DNA from: an uncultured Granulosicoccaceae bacterium
GTDB taxonomy: Bacteria; Pseudomonadota; Gammaproteobacteria; Granulosicoccales; Granulosicoccaceae
Length of the DNA: 64,000 nucleotides
Assembly (NCBI GenBank): GCA_938003855.1
Contig: CALKXD010000144.1
Location: 18,560 to 82,559, forward strand
Reading direction: 5' to 3'
Below, piece after piece: positions 39,687 to 49,460 of this stretch (its first letter is position 1; the number at the start of each line of letters is the position of its first letter). The position numbers and the translations under genes were made by a program. The notes under the pieces are model-generated. The model was not told the origin of the DNA and did no database searches. It saw nothing but the letters and a program-made list of their open reading frames with translations.

Positions 39687-40577
39687 ATGGAAACTGAGTC
39701 TCGAAACCGGCTGTCTGAAGGAATAGACACCTTTGAAACCGAAGACGTGTTGCGCGTACTGCATGGTTGCCAGGTAGCAGCGGCGAACAGCGTCGGCGAT
39801 GCGGTGGGCAGCATAGCGGCTGCGGTCGATTTACTGGTGAACACGGTCGAGGCCGATGGTAGACTGGTGTATATCGGTGCGGGAAGTTCGGCCACTATGG
39901 CATTGTCTGATGCGCTTGAGCTCCCCGGCACTTTTGGTTTCGATACCCGCAAAATTGTCATACTTATTGCCGGCGGCACCGAAACTCTGACGGCAATGAC
40001 CGGCAATCCGGACGACAATATAAGCCAGGCGCAACAGCATGTGAGCGATGCTCGAATCACCCCCGATGACTGCATTGTGAGTTTGTCCGCCAGCGGCAAC
40101 ACTGTCTATACCGTAGCCGCGACTGCGGCGGCAAAAGCGGCTGGCGCCAGTGTCATCGGCATTGCCAATAACAAAAACGCGCAACTATTCCAGCACGCTG
40201 ATGTAGCGATCCACCTTGCCACTGCGCCTGAAGCTGTCGCGGGTTCTACCCGTATGGGGGCGGCGACCGCACAGAAAATCACGCTTAATATGCTGTCTAC
40301 GGCAATGGCCGTGCGACTGGGTCATGTGCACGACGGCTACATGGTGAATCTGGTCGCCGATAATCGCAAACTGAAAGACCGGGCTCGACGGATTGTGGTG
40401 GCCATTGCCGGTGGTGACGAAAAATCGGCTGATGTCTCTCTGCGGCAGGCGCAGGGCGTTCTGCCAATTGCCGTATTGTTGTCGAGCGGGTGTAATAATG
40501 TGGCTGATGCAAGGGATATTCTTGCACGGAACAATGGAAAATTGAGACCATCACTAGAGGCGCTGCGGCGACGCTAG
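39687..40577 (+). CDS. murQ: N-acetylmuramic acid 6-phosphate etherase
   Basis: LVYIGAGSSATMALSDALELPGTFG (SIS domain), ETLTAMTGNPDDN, SLSASGNTVYTVAATAAAKAAGASVIGIANN, GSTRMGAATAQKITLNMLSTA. Confidence 0.92.
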   Translation: METESRNRLSEGIDTFETEDVLRVLHGCQVAAANSVGDAVGSIAAAVDLLVNTVEADGRLVYIGAGSSATMALSDALELPGTFGFDTRKIVILIAGGTETLTAMTGNPDDNISQAQQHVSDARITPDDCIVSLSASGNTVYTVAATAAAKAAGASVIGIANNKNAQLFQHADVAIHLATAPEAVAGSTRMGAATAQKITLNMLSTAMAVRLGHVHDGYMVNLVADNRKLKDRARRIVVAIAGGDEKSADVSLRQAQGVLPIAVLLSSGCNNVADARDILARNNGKLRPSLEALRRR

Positions 40578-40628
40578 TGTATTGAGCACAACCGGTCACT
40601 GAGTGGCCTGACTTTATCTGGAGAGGAA

Positions 40629-41885
40629 ATGAAACACGTATTTACAAAATCACTGTTACTGACGTCAATGGTTGCGGCGGCCGGTCTGGTGCAGGCTGAA
40701 GACGTCACACTGACCATCGAAAGCTGGCGCAACGACGATCTGACCATCTGGCAGGACACTATCATTCCAGCGTTCGAGGCAGAGAACCCCGGTATCAAGG
40801 TTGAGTTTACGCCTTCGGCACCGGCAGAATACAACGCCGCGTTGAATTCGAAGCTTGAAGCGGGCTCAGCCGGTGACCTGATTACCTGCCGTCCGTTCGA
40901 TGCGTCACTGAGCCTTTACGATGACGGCCATCTGGCGCCGGTGCAGGATCTCGACGGTATGAAGAACTTTTCCAGTGTGGCTAAGTCCGGCTGGAGTACC
41001 GACGATGCCTCGGTCACGTTCTGCGTGCCGATGGCCTCGGTTATTCACGGGTTTATCTATAACGCTGATGCCTTTGAAGAAGTCGGCGTCGCTGTACCGA
41101 CGACCGAAGCCGAGTTTTTTGCCGCGCTGGACAAAATTAAAGCAGATGGCAATTACCTGCCTATGGCAATGGGCACCAATGATCAGTGGGAAGCGGCCAC
41201 CATGGGCTACAACAACATTGGTCCTAACTACTGGAAAGGCGAAGAAGGTCGGCTGGCGTTAATTAAGGGTGAGCAGAAACTAACGGATGAAGGCTGGGTT
41301 GCCCCCTACCGACAACTGGCAAAATGGAAAGACTATCTGGGTGACGGCTTTGAAGCGCAGACCTACCCTGACAGCCAGAATCTGTTTACGCTTGGGCGTG
41401 CCGCCATCTATCCTGCCGGTTCCTGGGAGATATCTGGTTTTAATGCACAGGCCGAATTTAAAATGGGTGCTTTTAACCCGCCAGTGATGAATGCCGGTGA
41501 CGAATGCTATATCTCCGATCACACAGATATCGCGCTTGGTATGAACACCAAATCGGAAAACCCGGAAGCCGCTAAAACCTTCCTGAACTGGGTGGGTTCT
41601 GCTGCGTTCGCTGATCTCTACGCAAACGCCTTACCGGGCTTTTTCTCACTCTCTGACCACGATGTGAAAATGGCTGACCCGCTGGCACAGGAATTTGTCT
41701 CATGGCGTAGCAAGTGTAAATCATCAATCCGCTCCACCTATCAGATCCTGTCGCGCGGCGAGCCGAACCTGGAAAACGATACCTGGAATGCTTCGGTTGC
41801 CGCGATAAAAGGCACTGAAACAGCAGAAGAAGTCAGTGCCCGTCTGCAAAAAGGCCTGGCCTCCTGGTACAAGCCGCAGATGTAA
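40629..41885 (+). CDS. Carbohydrate ABC transporter substrate-binding protein
   Basis: Signal peptide MKHVFTKSLLLTSMVAAAGLVQA; family 1 SBP (LTIESWRNDDLTIWQDTIIPAFEAENPGIKVEFT). Confidence 0.9.
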   Translation: MKHVFTKSLLLTSMVAAAGLVQAEDVTLTIESWRNDDLTIWQDTIIPAFEAENPGIKVEFTPSAPAEYNAALNSKLEAGSAGDLITCRPFDASLSLYDDGHLAPVQDLDGMKNFSSVAKSGWSTDDASVTFCVPMASVIHGFIYNADAFEEVGVAVPTTEAEFFAALDKIKADGNYLPMAMGTNDQWEAATMGYNNIGPNYWKGEEGRLALIKGEQKLTDEGWVAPYRQLAKWKDYLGDGFEAQTYPDSQNLFTLGRAAIYPAGSWEISGFNAQAEFKMGAFNPPVMNAGDECYISDHTDIALGMNTKSENPEAAKTFLNWVGSAAFADLYANALPGFFSLSDHDVKMADPLAQEFVSWRSKCKSSIRSTYQILSRGEPNLENDTWNASVAAIKGTETAEEVSARLQKGLASWYKPQM

Positions 41886-41980
41886 CGGCCGCGGCTCCGG
41901 GTGACCGGCGCCACTGGTAAAGGGTGGGTGGTGATGTGCTGCCCATCTTTATTTTCTACACGCTAAACCCGGGGTTGTGA

Positions 41981-42907
41981 GTGGCGCAAGTCGACGAAAA
42001 AAAACCACGCCGCTGGCACATTGCGGTGTTTCTGGCGCCGGCCGTGCTGGTCTATACGGCGATCATGATCCTGCCGTTGTTCGGGACCTTGCAGTTATCG
42101 TTGTTTAAGGAGATAGACAACAACCAGGTGTTTGTGGGGCTGCAGAATTTCCGGACCCTGTTTGGCGATGAGCGCTGGGCGGCAAGCTTCTGGAACGCAC
42201 TGCAGAACAACACGGTGTTTTTTATCATCCATATGCTGGTGCAAAACCCGATTGGTATTCTGCTGGCCGCCTTGCTCAGCAGTCCTAAACTGCGGCTCCG
42301 GTCATTTTATCGCACCGCTATATTTATCCCGACAATTTTATCTTTTGTTATTGTCGGCTTTGCCTGGAAGCTGATTTTAAGCCCGATCTGGGGTATCGCC
42401 CCCGACCTGTTGCAGATGGTCGGGCTCAAGAGTCTGTTTGCACCGTGGCTTGGCAAGGAGCAATACGCACTGGTGACACTGAGCCTGATCTCGGTCTGGC
42501 AGTTTGTCGGAATTCCAATGATGCTGATCTATGCCGCTCTGCTGTCTATTCCTGACGAAGTCATCGAAGCCGCAGAGTGCGATGGTATCACTGGCTTTTC
42601 ACAGTTCTGGAAAATTCAGTTGCCGCTGATTCTACCGTCTATCGGAATTATTTCGGTGTTGACCTTTGTCGGAAACTTCAACGCCTTTGATCTGATCTAT
42701 ACCGCTCAGGGAGCGCTGGCCGGACCAAACTACAGTACCGATGTGCTGGGCACGTTGCTGTATCGGACCTTTTTTGGTTTTCAGCTGCAACTGGGTGACC
42801 CCAACATGGGCTCGGCAATTGCCACCGCCATGTTTCTGGTGATCCTGATCGGGGTATGCATTTATCTGTTTGGCATTCAAACGCGCCTGCGGCGCTATCA
42901 GTTTTAA
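41981..42907 (+). CDS. Carbohydrate ABC transporter permease
   Basis: Multi-TM; EAA loop IPDEVIEAAECDGITGFSQFWKIQLPLILPSIG. Confidence 0.88.
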   Translation: MAQVDEKKPRRWHIAVFLAPAVLVYTAIMILPLFGTLQLSLFKEIDNNQVFVGLQNFRTLFGDERWAASFWNALQNNTVFFIIHMLVQNPIGILLAALLSSPKLRLRSFYRTAIFIPTILSFVIVGFAWKLILSPIWGIAPDLLQMVGLKSLFAPWLGKEQYALVTLSLISVWQFVGIPMMLIYAALLSIPDEVIEAAECDGITGFSQFWKIQLPLILPSIGIISVLTFVGNFNAFDLIYTAQGALAGPNYSTDVLGTLLYRTFFGFQLQLGDPNMGSAIATAMFLVILIGVCIYLFGIQTRLRRYQF

Positions 42908-42910
42908 ACG

Positions 42911-43750
42911 ATGAATCACTCATCTGCATCATTCGGCCGATCAGTGGCGGCGCACAGTATCCTGTTGCTATACACCGTGATTGCCTTGTTCCCGGTGTTT
43001 GTTATCGTGATCAATTCTTTCAAGTCGCGCAAAGCGATATTTCGCTCGCCGTTGTCATTGCCCGATGAACAGACTTTCAGTTTGATTGGCTACCAGACCG
43101 TGTTAAAGCAGGGCGACTTCTTCCTTTATTTCCAGAACAGTCTGACGGTTACCGTGATGTCGTTGTTTCTGGTGCTGCTGTTTGGTGCAATGGCAGCGTT
43201 TGCTTTGTCTGAGTATCGATTTAAAGGCAACTCGCTAATGGGTCTGTATCTGGCGCTTGGCATCATGATACCTATCCGTCTGGGTACCGTGGCAATACTG
43301 AAGCTGATGGTGGCCAGTGGTCTGGTCAATACCCTGACGGCTTTAATTCTGGTGTACACCGCTCAGGGGCTGCCGCTTGCAGTGTTTATATTGTCCGAGT
43401 TCATGCGCAATGTGTCCGATGATTTAAAAAATGCCGGTCGTATAGACGGGCTGAGTGAGTACCGTATATTTTTTCGTCTGGTATTGCCGCTGGTGCGCCC
43501 GGCTATGGCGACGGTGGCGGTTTTTACCATGATCCCGATCTGGAATGACCTGTGGTTCCCGCTGATACTCGCGCCGGCGGAAGAAACCAAAACGGTCACG
43601 CTGGGTGCACAGGTGTTTATCGGGCAGTTTGTCACCAACTGGAACGCGGTACTTGCGGCGTTATCATTGGCGATTGTTCCTGTTCTTGTTTTATATCTGA
43701 TATTTTCACGTCAACTGATCAGAGGTATCACTGCAGGAGCTGTCAAGTGA
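42911..43750 (+). CDS. Carbohydrate ABC transporter permease
   Basis: Multi-TM; EAA loop VSDDLKNAGRIDGLSEYRIFFRLVLPLVRPAM; ends LIRGITAGAVK. Confidence 0.88.
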   Translation: MNHSSASFGRSVAAHSILLLYTVIALFPVFVIVINSFKSRKAIFRSPLSLPDEQTFSLIGYQTVLKQGDFFLYFQNSLTVTVMSLFLVLLFGAMAAFALSEYRFKGNSLMGLYLALGIMIPIRLGTVAILKLMVASGLVNTLTALILVYTAQGLPLAVFILSEFMRNVSDDLKNAGRIDGLSEYRIFFRLVLPLVRPAMATVAVFTMIPIWNDLWFPLILAPAEETKTVTLGAQVFIGQFVTNWNAVLAALSLAIVPVLVLYLIFSRQLIRGITAGAVK

Positions 43751-44823
43751 GCGATAAAGCAATACGTGTACTGGTCGCCGGACTCGGTAACATGGGCTTA
43801 AGTCATGCAAAGGCCTATCACAATAATCCCGCCTATGAGATTGTCGGGCTGGTTAATCGCTCCCCGGTCGACTTACCGCAGGAACTCAAGTCTTATCCGT
43901 TTCACGATGATTTTTTAACAGCACTGGCAGAAATCGGACCTGACCTGGCGTCTATAAATACCTATTCCGATACCCACGCTGACTATGCTATTGCCGCCAT
44001 GCAGGCAGGTGCGCATGTGTTTCTGGAGAAACCCATTGCCACCACTGTAGAAGACGCCGAGCGGGTGGTCGCCTGCGCGCTGCAGCATAAACGCAAGCTC
44101 GTTGTTGGTTATATACTGCGGCATCATCCATCGTGGATAGCCTTCATTGAGCAGGCGCGTGCGCTGGGTGGTCCCTATGTGTTCCGGCTTAATCTGAATC
44201 AGCAGTCGTCAGGGCCGGAGTGGCTGACACACAAGAGCCTGCTCGACAGCACGTCCCCGATTGTTGATTGTGGCGTGCACTACGTTGATGTGATGTGTCA
44301 GATCACTGATGCCAAACCGTTGAAAGTACATGGCATGGGTGTGCGGCTTAGTTATGAAATTGCCGATGATATGTACAACTATGGGCATTTTCAGGTGTTG
44401 TTTGATGATGGCTCGGTGGGTTGGTACGAAGCCGGATGGGGGCCGATGATGTCGGAGACGGCTTTTTTTGTGAAAGATATTGTCTCTCCCAATGGCAGCG
44501 TATCTATAGTGATGGAGGACGGTGCTAAATCAGCCGATATAGAATCACACACCAAAACCTCTACCATCCGTGTGCATCGCAGTGCCACAGATGCGTCTGG
44601 CAACTTTTGTGATGATGATATTGACCATACGATGGATGAAGAGCCGGATCATCAGCGTCTGTGTGATCGTGAGCAACAGTATGTCGCTATTGCTATTCGC
44701 GACAATCTCGATCTAACCCGGCATATGCACGATGCTGTCGCCTCGCTGCGCATTTGTCTGGCGGCCGATGAAAGCGTGCGTAGCGGCTCCGAAGTCTGGC
44801 TCAGTCAACAGGATATCGCCTAG
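43747..44823 (+). CDS. Gfo/Idh/MocA family oxidoreductase
   Basis: ORF 43552..44823; GTG start at 43747 overlapping permease stop gives VSDKAIRVLVAGLGNMGLSHAKAYHNNPAYEIVG; GAHVFLEKPIATTVEDAERV. Confidence 0.88.
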   Translation: MSDKAIRVLVAGLGNMGLSHAKAYHNNPAYEIVGLVNRSPVDLPQELKSYPFHDDFLTALAEIGPDLASINTYSDTHADYAIAAMQAGAHVFLEKPIATTVEDAERVVACALQHKRKLVVGYILRHHPSWIAFIEQARALGGPYVFRLNLNQQSSGPEWLTHKSLLDSTSPIVDCGVHYVDVMCQITDAKPLKVHGMGVRLSYEIADDMYNYGHFQVLFDDGSVGWYEAGWGPMMSETAFFVKDIVSPNGSVSIVMEDGAKSADIESHTKTSTIRVHRSATDASGNFCDDDIDHTMDEEPDHQRLCDREQQYVAIAIRDNLDLTRHMHDAVASLRICLAADESVRSGSEVWLSQQDIA

Positions 44824-45821
44824 TGGCCTCTCTGCAACTCCGTGGTATTGGTAAATCGTTTGGTCCGGTAGAGGTATTGAAAGATATCAATTTATCGGTT
44901 GATGACGGCGAGTTTGTGGTGTTTGTGGGGCCGTCCGGGTGCGGGAAGTCCACGTTACTCCGAATCATCGCCGGTCTGGAAGACGCCAGTGCCGGTTCCG
45001 TGTTAATTGACGGGGACACCGTCAATGCGCGCACACCGACCGAGCGCGGTATCGCTATGGTGTTCCAGACCTATGCTTTGTATCCGCATCTGACGGTTCG
45101 CAACAACATGAGTCTGGGATTAAAGCAGGCCGGCACGCCAAAGCCTGAGATCACTGAGCGTGTGGCGAAAGCCAGTGCCATGCTGTCACTGGATGAATAC
45201 CTCGACCGACGCCCGGCGGAGCTCTCGGGTGGTCAGCGTCAGCGCGTTGCTATCGGGCGTGCGATTGTGCGTGAGCCAACGTTGTTTCTGTTTGATGAGC
45301 CACTGTCTAATCTGGATGCTGCGTTGCGTGTAAACACGCGGCTGGAAATAGCTATCCTGCGGCGCAAGCTCAGCGCCACTATGGTGTATGTCACCCACGA
45401 TCAAACCGAAGCGATGACGCTGGCGGACCGCATTGTGGTATTGAATCAAGGCCGTATAGAGCAGATTGGATCACCGATGGAGTTATACCGCAATCCGGCC
45501 AATAAATTTGTCGCCGGCTTTATCGGGTCGCCACGGATGAATTTTATTGACGCAAGCTTGCTTGGTGGTACGGAAGGGGACACCTGTGGTATCCGTCCTG
45601 AGCATATAACCGTTGGCGCCGGGACCGGCGATTTGCAAGGTGTGGTATCGCATCTGGAGCAACTTGGTGGCGATACCAATCTCTATCTCGATTGCGGTGA
45701 TGCCGGACTGCTGACATGCCGTTTGTTTGGTGAGCATACCTTTGCCATCAACAGCCGGCAGAACGTGCGCTTTGATCCAAGCCGGGTAGTCCGGTTTGAT
45801 CGCGACGGTCGGGCTGTCTGA
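44823..45821 (+). CDS. Carbohydrate ABC transporter ATP-binding protein (UgpC/MsmK type)
   Basis: GPSGCGKSTLLRI, LSGGQRQRVAIGRAIVREPTLFLFDEPLSNLDAALR. Confidence 0.9.
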   Translation: MASLQLRGIGKSFGPVEVLKDINLSVDDGEFVVFVGPSGCGKSTLLRIIAGLEDASAGSVLIDGDTVNARTPTERGIAMVFQTYALYPHLTVRNNMSLGLKQAGTPKPEITERVAKASAMLSLDEYLDRRPAELSGGQRQRVAIGRAIVREPTLFLFDEPLSNLDAALRVNTRLEIAILRRKLSATMVYVTHDQTEAMTLADRIVVLNQGRIEQIGSPMELYRNPANKFVAGFIGSPRMNFIDASLLGGTEGDTCGIRPEHITVGAGTGDLQGVVSHLEQLGGDTNLYLDCGDAGLLTCRLFGEHTFAINSRQNVRFDPSRVVRFDRDGRAV

Positions 45822-45970
45822 CGCGCCTTCGCTCTGCTGCGGTGCAGTGTTACCGGGTGGGCTTTGAATCGCTATTATTGTCATTGCATTTCATCTGCCG
45901 CCGGATCTATGCCGGATTGTCGGTATTTAACGCCGCATTCCTGCCGGGACAGCAGACACCCGAACCGGGC

Positions 45971-45990
45971 CGGTAAAATTACCGTTTTTT
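45971..45990 (+). terminator. Candidate Rho-independent terminator downstream of the murQ/ABC operon
   Basis: cggtaaaattaccg hairpin followed directly by tttttt. Confidence 0.6.
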
Positions 45991-46213
45991 GGTTGTGGCA
46001 GTTAGTCCTAAAGAGTGATGTTTTGCAAATCTCCCCTGGATATAGTGGCGATGGAGTGGCACAAAGCAGCCAACAGACTGCGCACGGGATCGATAGAAGA
46101 TTCTGTTGAAAATGCTGCCCGTGAATAACTGAATCGGAATCAGCTTGTTCTATTTGTTCTCAGTGACTGTGGTCGCTATGCGGTGACACAACAGATTTGC
46201 TGGAAGAAATGCG

Positions 46214-46531
46214 ATGCAGCAGGTCGTAACGAAGGGATATAGAAAAATGGAATTAACAAGTCGCATGATCGACAATGCCGGATTGTATGACTTAGTCGGA
46301 CTGGCCGGTGTTCTGCTGTATGTCGGAAGCTATGGTGCTTTGCAGCTGGGGCGTCTGGATGGAAATTCAATCAGTTATTGCGTACTTAACGGGTTTGCCG
46401 CCGCACTGGTTTTGATCAGTCTTTATAAAAACTTTAATCTTGCCTCCGCACTGATACAAGTAGTGTGGATTACGGTAAGTGTTGTTGGCGTTTATCGCCA
46501 CCGGATCGCAAAGCGACGTACGTTTGCGTAA
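46214..46531 (+). CDS. Small membrane protein (CBU_0592-like)
   Basis: YDLVGLAGVLLYVGSYGALQLGRLDGNSISYCVLNGFAAALVLISLYKNFNLASALIQVVWITVSVVGVYRH; three hydrophobic helices. Confidence 0.75.
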   Translation: MQQVVTKGYRKMELTSRMIDNAGLYDLVGLAGVLLYVGSYGALQLGRLDGNSISYCVLNGFAAALVLISLYKNFNLASALIQVVWITVSVVGVYRHRIAKRRTFA

Positions 46532-46782
46532 ATGGCAGGATCTCTTATGCGGGTGTGCTGTATGGATTTTTCATGGGGTTTATCTATTTCTAGACCCTGC
46601 AATGAGATCCGCTGTGGAGTTTCACCCCGTAAAAGATCACCGCCGATGACCAGTCACCATCACTGAGTGACGTTCTGATTCAGGCTATGCTGCGCTGATA
46701 GACTGGTGTTTTGATCTAGAAAGTTGCCTGCTGTCTGAGTATCAGGCGACGCTATCAAAAGCGCACTTACGCATTAAAGCAA

Positions 46783-47832
46783 CTAGTCGGATGGAACCAC
46801 TCCGAGGTCACTGATTCCTGTCAGTGGCATACCGGCGATCAGCTCTACAATTTCACCCTGACGGAAAACTTTGATGCCATAGGTCTCCTCTGCGTCGAGT
46901 GCCAGTGTTGAGGCTCTGACTAACTCAAAATCGTGGGGTGTATTGCACACCAGGCCATTTATCTCGAGTATCAGATCTCCACCAAGCATCAGGGATCTGC
47001 CGGCGATCTCGGCCGGTACTGAACCGGCAAGCAGGCCGGCGCGCCCGACCACCGAGTCGTTGTGCACACGCTGGACAAGTAATCCGGCTTTGGGGTAGTT
47101 GAGTACGCTGGCGATTTCATCGGTAAGTAATATTCCTTCGAAACCCGCCATCACACCAGAGCTTGTCAGCAGGGCCTGTTTGGCCGAATTGATTGCTGTG
47201 GCAAACCCGATACCATCAAATCCTCCACTCTTTGTAAGAATGAAGCTGACTATACCGATGACTTCACCCTGGGTGTTAAACATAGGTCCTCCGGAATTAC
47301 CGGTATTAATGGCGGTGTCGGTCTGCAGAAATTCTATCGGTGCACCTCCTGCCATCAGACCACGGTTCATACGGCCGGATAAATGACCGACGCTGAGGGT
47401 TTGCGAGATGCCGAACGGCGAGCCAATAATGAATACCTGGCTGCCGATGCGGGTCTCATCGGAATTGGCAAGGGTTGCGATCTTTGGTGAGGGATGCGGT
47501 CTCTGCAGTTGTAGTAGTGCGACATCGCTGCCTTTCAGTGACGAGACAACGGTCGCTTCGATTTGCTGGCCATCATTAAATTGCACCTCAATCACCTGAG
47601 CGCCGTCAACGACGTGGGCTGCCGTCATGATCTGATCGGCTTTGATCAGCACACCGGAACCGAGGCCTTGCTCGGTCCGACGGGATTGCCCTTCTATGCG
47701 AATGCTGACCGTGTTTATAGTAACCACCGAGTCGGCGTGTGCTTCATAGAGCTCGGCAAAGTCAGCTGGCTGGCTGGCCTGGCTGGTAATGCTAAAACTG
47801 ATAAACAGCACTACGGTTATGAGTTTGTACAT
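46783..47832 (-). CDS. Secreted S1C (HtrA/DegP-like) serine protease with PDZ-like domain
   Basis: Start MYKLITVVLFISFSITSQASQ at 47832; triad motifs TAAHVVDG, GSDVALLQL, NTGNSGGPMFN. Confidence 0.88.
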   Translation of the reverse strand: MYKLITVVLFISFSITSQASQPADFAELYEAHADSVVTINTVSIRIEGQSRRTEQGLGSGVLIKADQIMTAAHVVDGAQVIEVQFNDGQQIEATVVSSLKGSDVALLQLQRPHPSPKIATLANSDETRIGSQVFIIGSPFGISQTLSVGHLSGRMNRGLMAGGAPIEFLQTDTAINTGNSGGPMFNTQGEVIGIVSFILTKSGGFDGIGFATAINSAKQALLTSSGVMAGFEGILLTDEIASVLNYPKAGLLVQRVHNDSVVGRAGLLAGSVPAEIAGRSLMLGGDLILEINGLVCNTPHDFELVRASTLALDAEETYGIKVFRQGEIVELIAGMPLTGISDLGVVPSD

Positions 47833-47955
47833 GGTGAATTGCCCTCTAGGGTATGTGTTGTTCGACCGGTTGACTGCACCGGAGTTCCGCTTCGGGGCAG
47901 GCGCTGTCCGGTGAGCCCACGGACCAGCGCTGCCGCAGGCGCTGTTCCGCACGCC

Positions 47956-48006
47956 ATAAAACAGCCGGGGTGGGCACCCGTGGCGGAGTCACCACCCCCG
48001 GCTGTT
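47956..48006 (-). terminator. Candidate Rho-independent terminator (minus strand, after the aminotransferase gene)
   Basis: Arms 47960-47973 and 47992-48006 (aacagccggggtgg / ccacccccggctgtt, one bulge); minus-strand transcript continues ...ggctgttttat. Confidence 0.65.
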
Positions 48007-48061
48007 GGTATCCCGCGCTGTGTGTCACCAGAGTGGCTGCGTGCCGGACCAAGGTTGTTGT

Positions 48062-49255
48062 TCAGCAGGTTTCTGTGCCGCTGAACAACTGGCTAAACAG
48101 TTTATCCAGCAACGAGGTGGCGTTGTTGATTTCGTCCTTTGTCACATTTAGAGCTGGCATTAGCCTGATGGTCGACGGGCGTGGAGCATTGATAATCAAG
48201 CCCTGTTCAAAGGCTATCGATTGCAGTTCTGCTGCGCGCGGAGCCGGCAGGTCGAATGCCTGCAATAAACCGCACCCACGTACATTTTTTAGATGATATC
48301 GCTTCGCTGCTTTTTTAAGGCAGGTCTCCAGGTAGTTGCCGTGCATTGTGATTTTATCCAGAAACTCAGTGCTGGCAATGGACTCTACGACGGTTTGCCC
48401 GACAGCTGCCATCAGTGGGTTGCCGTTATAGGTTCCGCCCTGATCGCCGTACTCAAAACAGCAGGCGTGCCTTGCGGCAATAGTGGCAGATAACGGCACG
48501 CCACCACCCAGACCCTTGCCCAGGGTGACGATGTCGGGTGTGATGTTGCTTTGCTCAAAGTTGAAAAAAGTCCCTGTGCGGCCGGTGCCGGTTTGCACTT
48601 CATCCAGAATCAGCAACAGCTTGTGATGGTCTGCAAGGGCTCTAAGTGAGTGAAGGTAATCGGCAGGCGGCACGATAACGCCGGCTTCGCCCTGTATCGG
48701 TTCCACCATGATAGCGACGGTCTCTTCCGTGATGGCATTGCTGATAGCGTTGGTGTCACCGAAGGGCACTTTTTTAAACCCGGATAGTGTCGGCGGGAAG
48801 ATTTCGTCCCACCCGGGTTTGCCACTGGCGCACATGGCGGCGAGTGTGCGTCCATGGAAGCCGTTGATGGTGGTGATAATCTCGAAAGCGCCGTTTTTAT
48901 TCAGCTGGCCCCATTTTCGGGCAAGCTTGATTGCAACTTCATTGGCCTCTGATCCTGAGTTTGAAAAATGAACCTGGTGCAGGCCGCTCAGTTCAACCAA
49001 TTGATCGGCCAGGGCCAGCTGTGGGTCATTGTGCAACGCCGGACTCGGGGTAATCAGGAGCTTGCTCTGCGTGCACAGTGCGTTGCTGATTTGTGCCGGG
49101 CAATGTCCGAGTGAATTGACCGCCCAGCCCTGGATGAAGTCAAGGTAGCGTTTGCCGTTGTTGTCCCAGAGCCACGAGCCTTGTCCGCGCACCATGGTGA
49201 CTGGTGGTCGAGCCGTGATTGGCATGAGTGATTCTGTGCTGTGGGTTGTTTGCAT
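48062..49255 (-). CDS. argD: Acetylornithine aminotransferase-family class III aminotransferase
   Basis: LDFIQGWAVNSLGHCP, HFSNSGSEANEVAIKLARKW, GFHGRTLAAMCASGKP, LLILDEVQTGTGRTGTFF, PDIVTLGKGLGGGVPLSA (PLP lysine). Confidence 0.85.
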   Translation of the reverse strand: MQTTHSTESLMPITARPPVTMVRGQGSWLWDNNGKRYLDFIQGWAVNSLGHCPAQISNALCTQSKLLITPSPALHNDPQLALADQLVELSGLHQVHFSNSGSEANEVAIKLARKWGQLNKNGAFEIITTINGFHGRTLAAMCASGKPGWDEIFPPTLSGFKKVPFGDTNAISNAITEETVAIMVEPIQGEAGVIVPPADYLHSLRALADHHKLLLILDEVQTGTGRTGTFFNFEQSNITPDIVTLGKGLGGGVPLSATIAARHACCFEYGDQGGTYNGNPLMAAVGQTVVESIASTEFLDKITMHGNYLETCLKKAAKRYHLKNVRGCGLLQAFDLPAPRAAELQSIAFEQGLIINAPRPSTIRLMPALNVTKDEINNATSLLDKLFSQLFSGTETC

Positions 49256-49460
49256 CGATGGTCTCCTGAAAAGGCGACCCGGTGTAGAGTTAAAGCCGCC
49301 TGGTTAGTGGGCGGCTGGTGTCGAGATTAGCAATTGGACGACAGCACCACCTGTTTGCAGGTGCTGCGGCGGCGCTGTGAGCTGATCTGTATCGTCGACA
49401 TGGTCTGAGTGTCGCTAACAAATCAGGCTGCGTCAAGCGCGGCTTAAGTCTACGGTTGCT

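Noticed and set aside
47563-48084. 173-aa plus-strand ORF over the protease/aminotransferase gap
   Set aside because: Antisense to the S1C protease start and spans a terminator-like hairpin; no domain.
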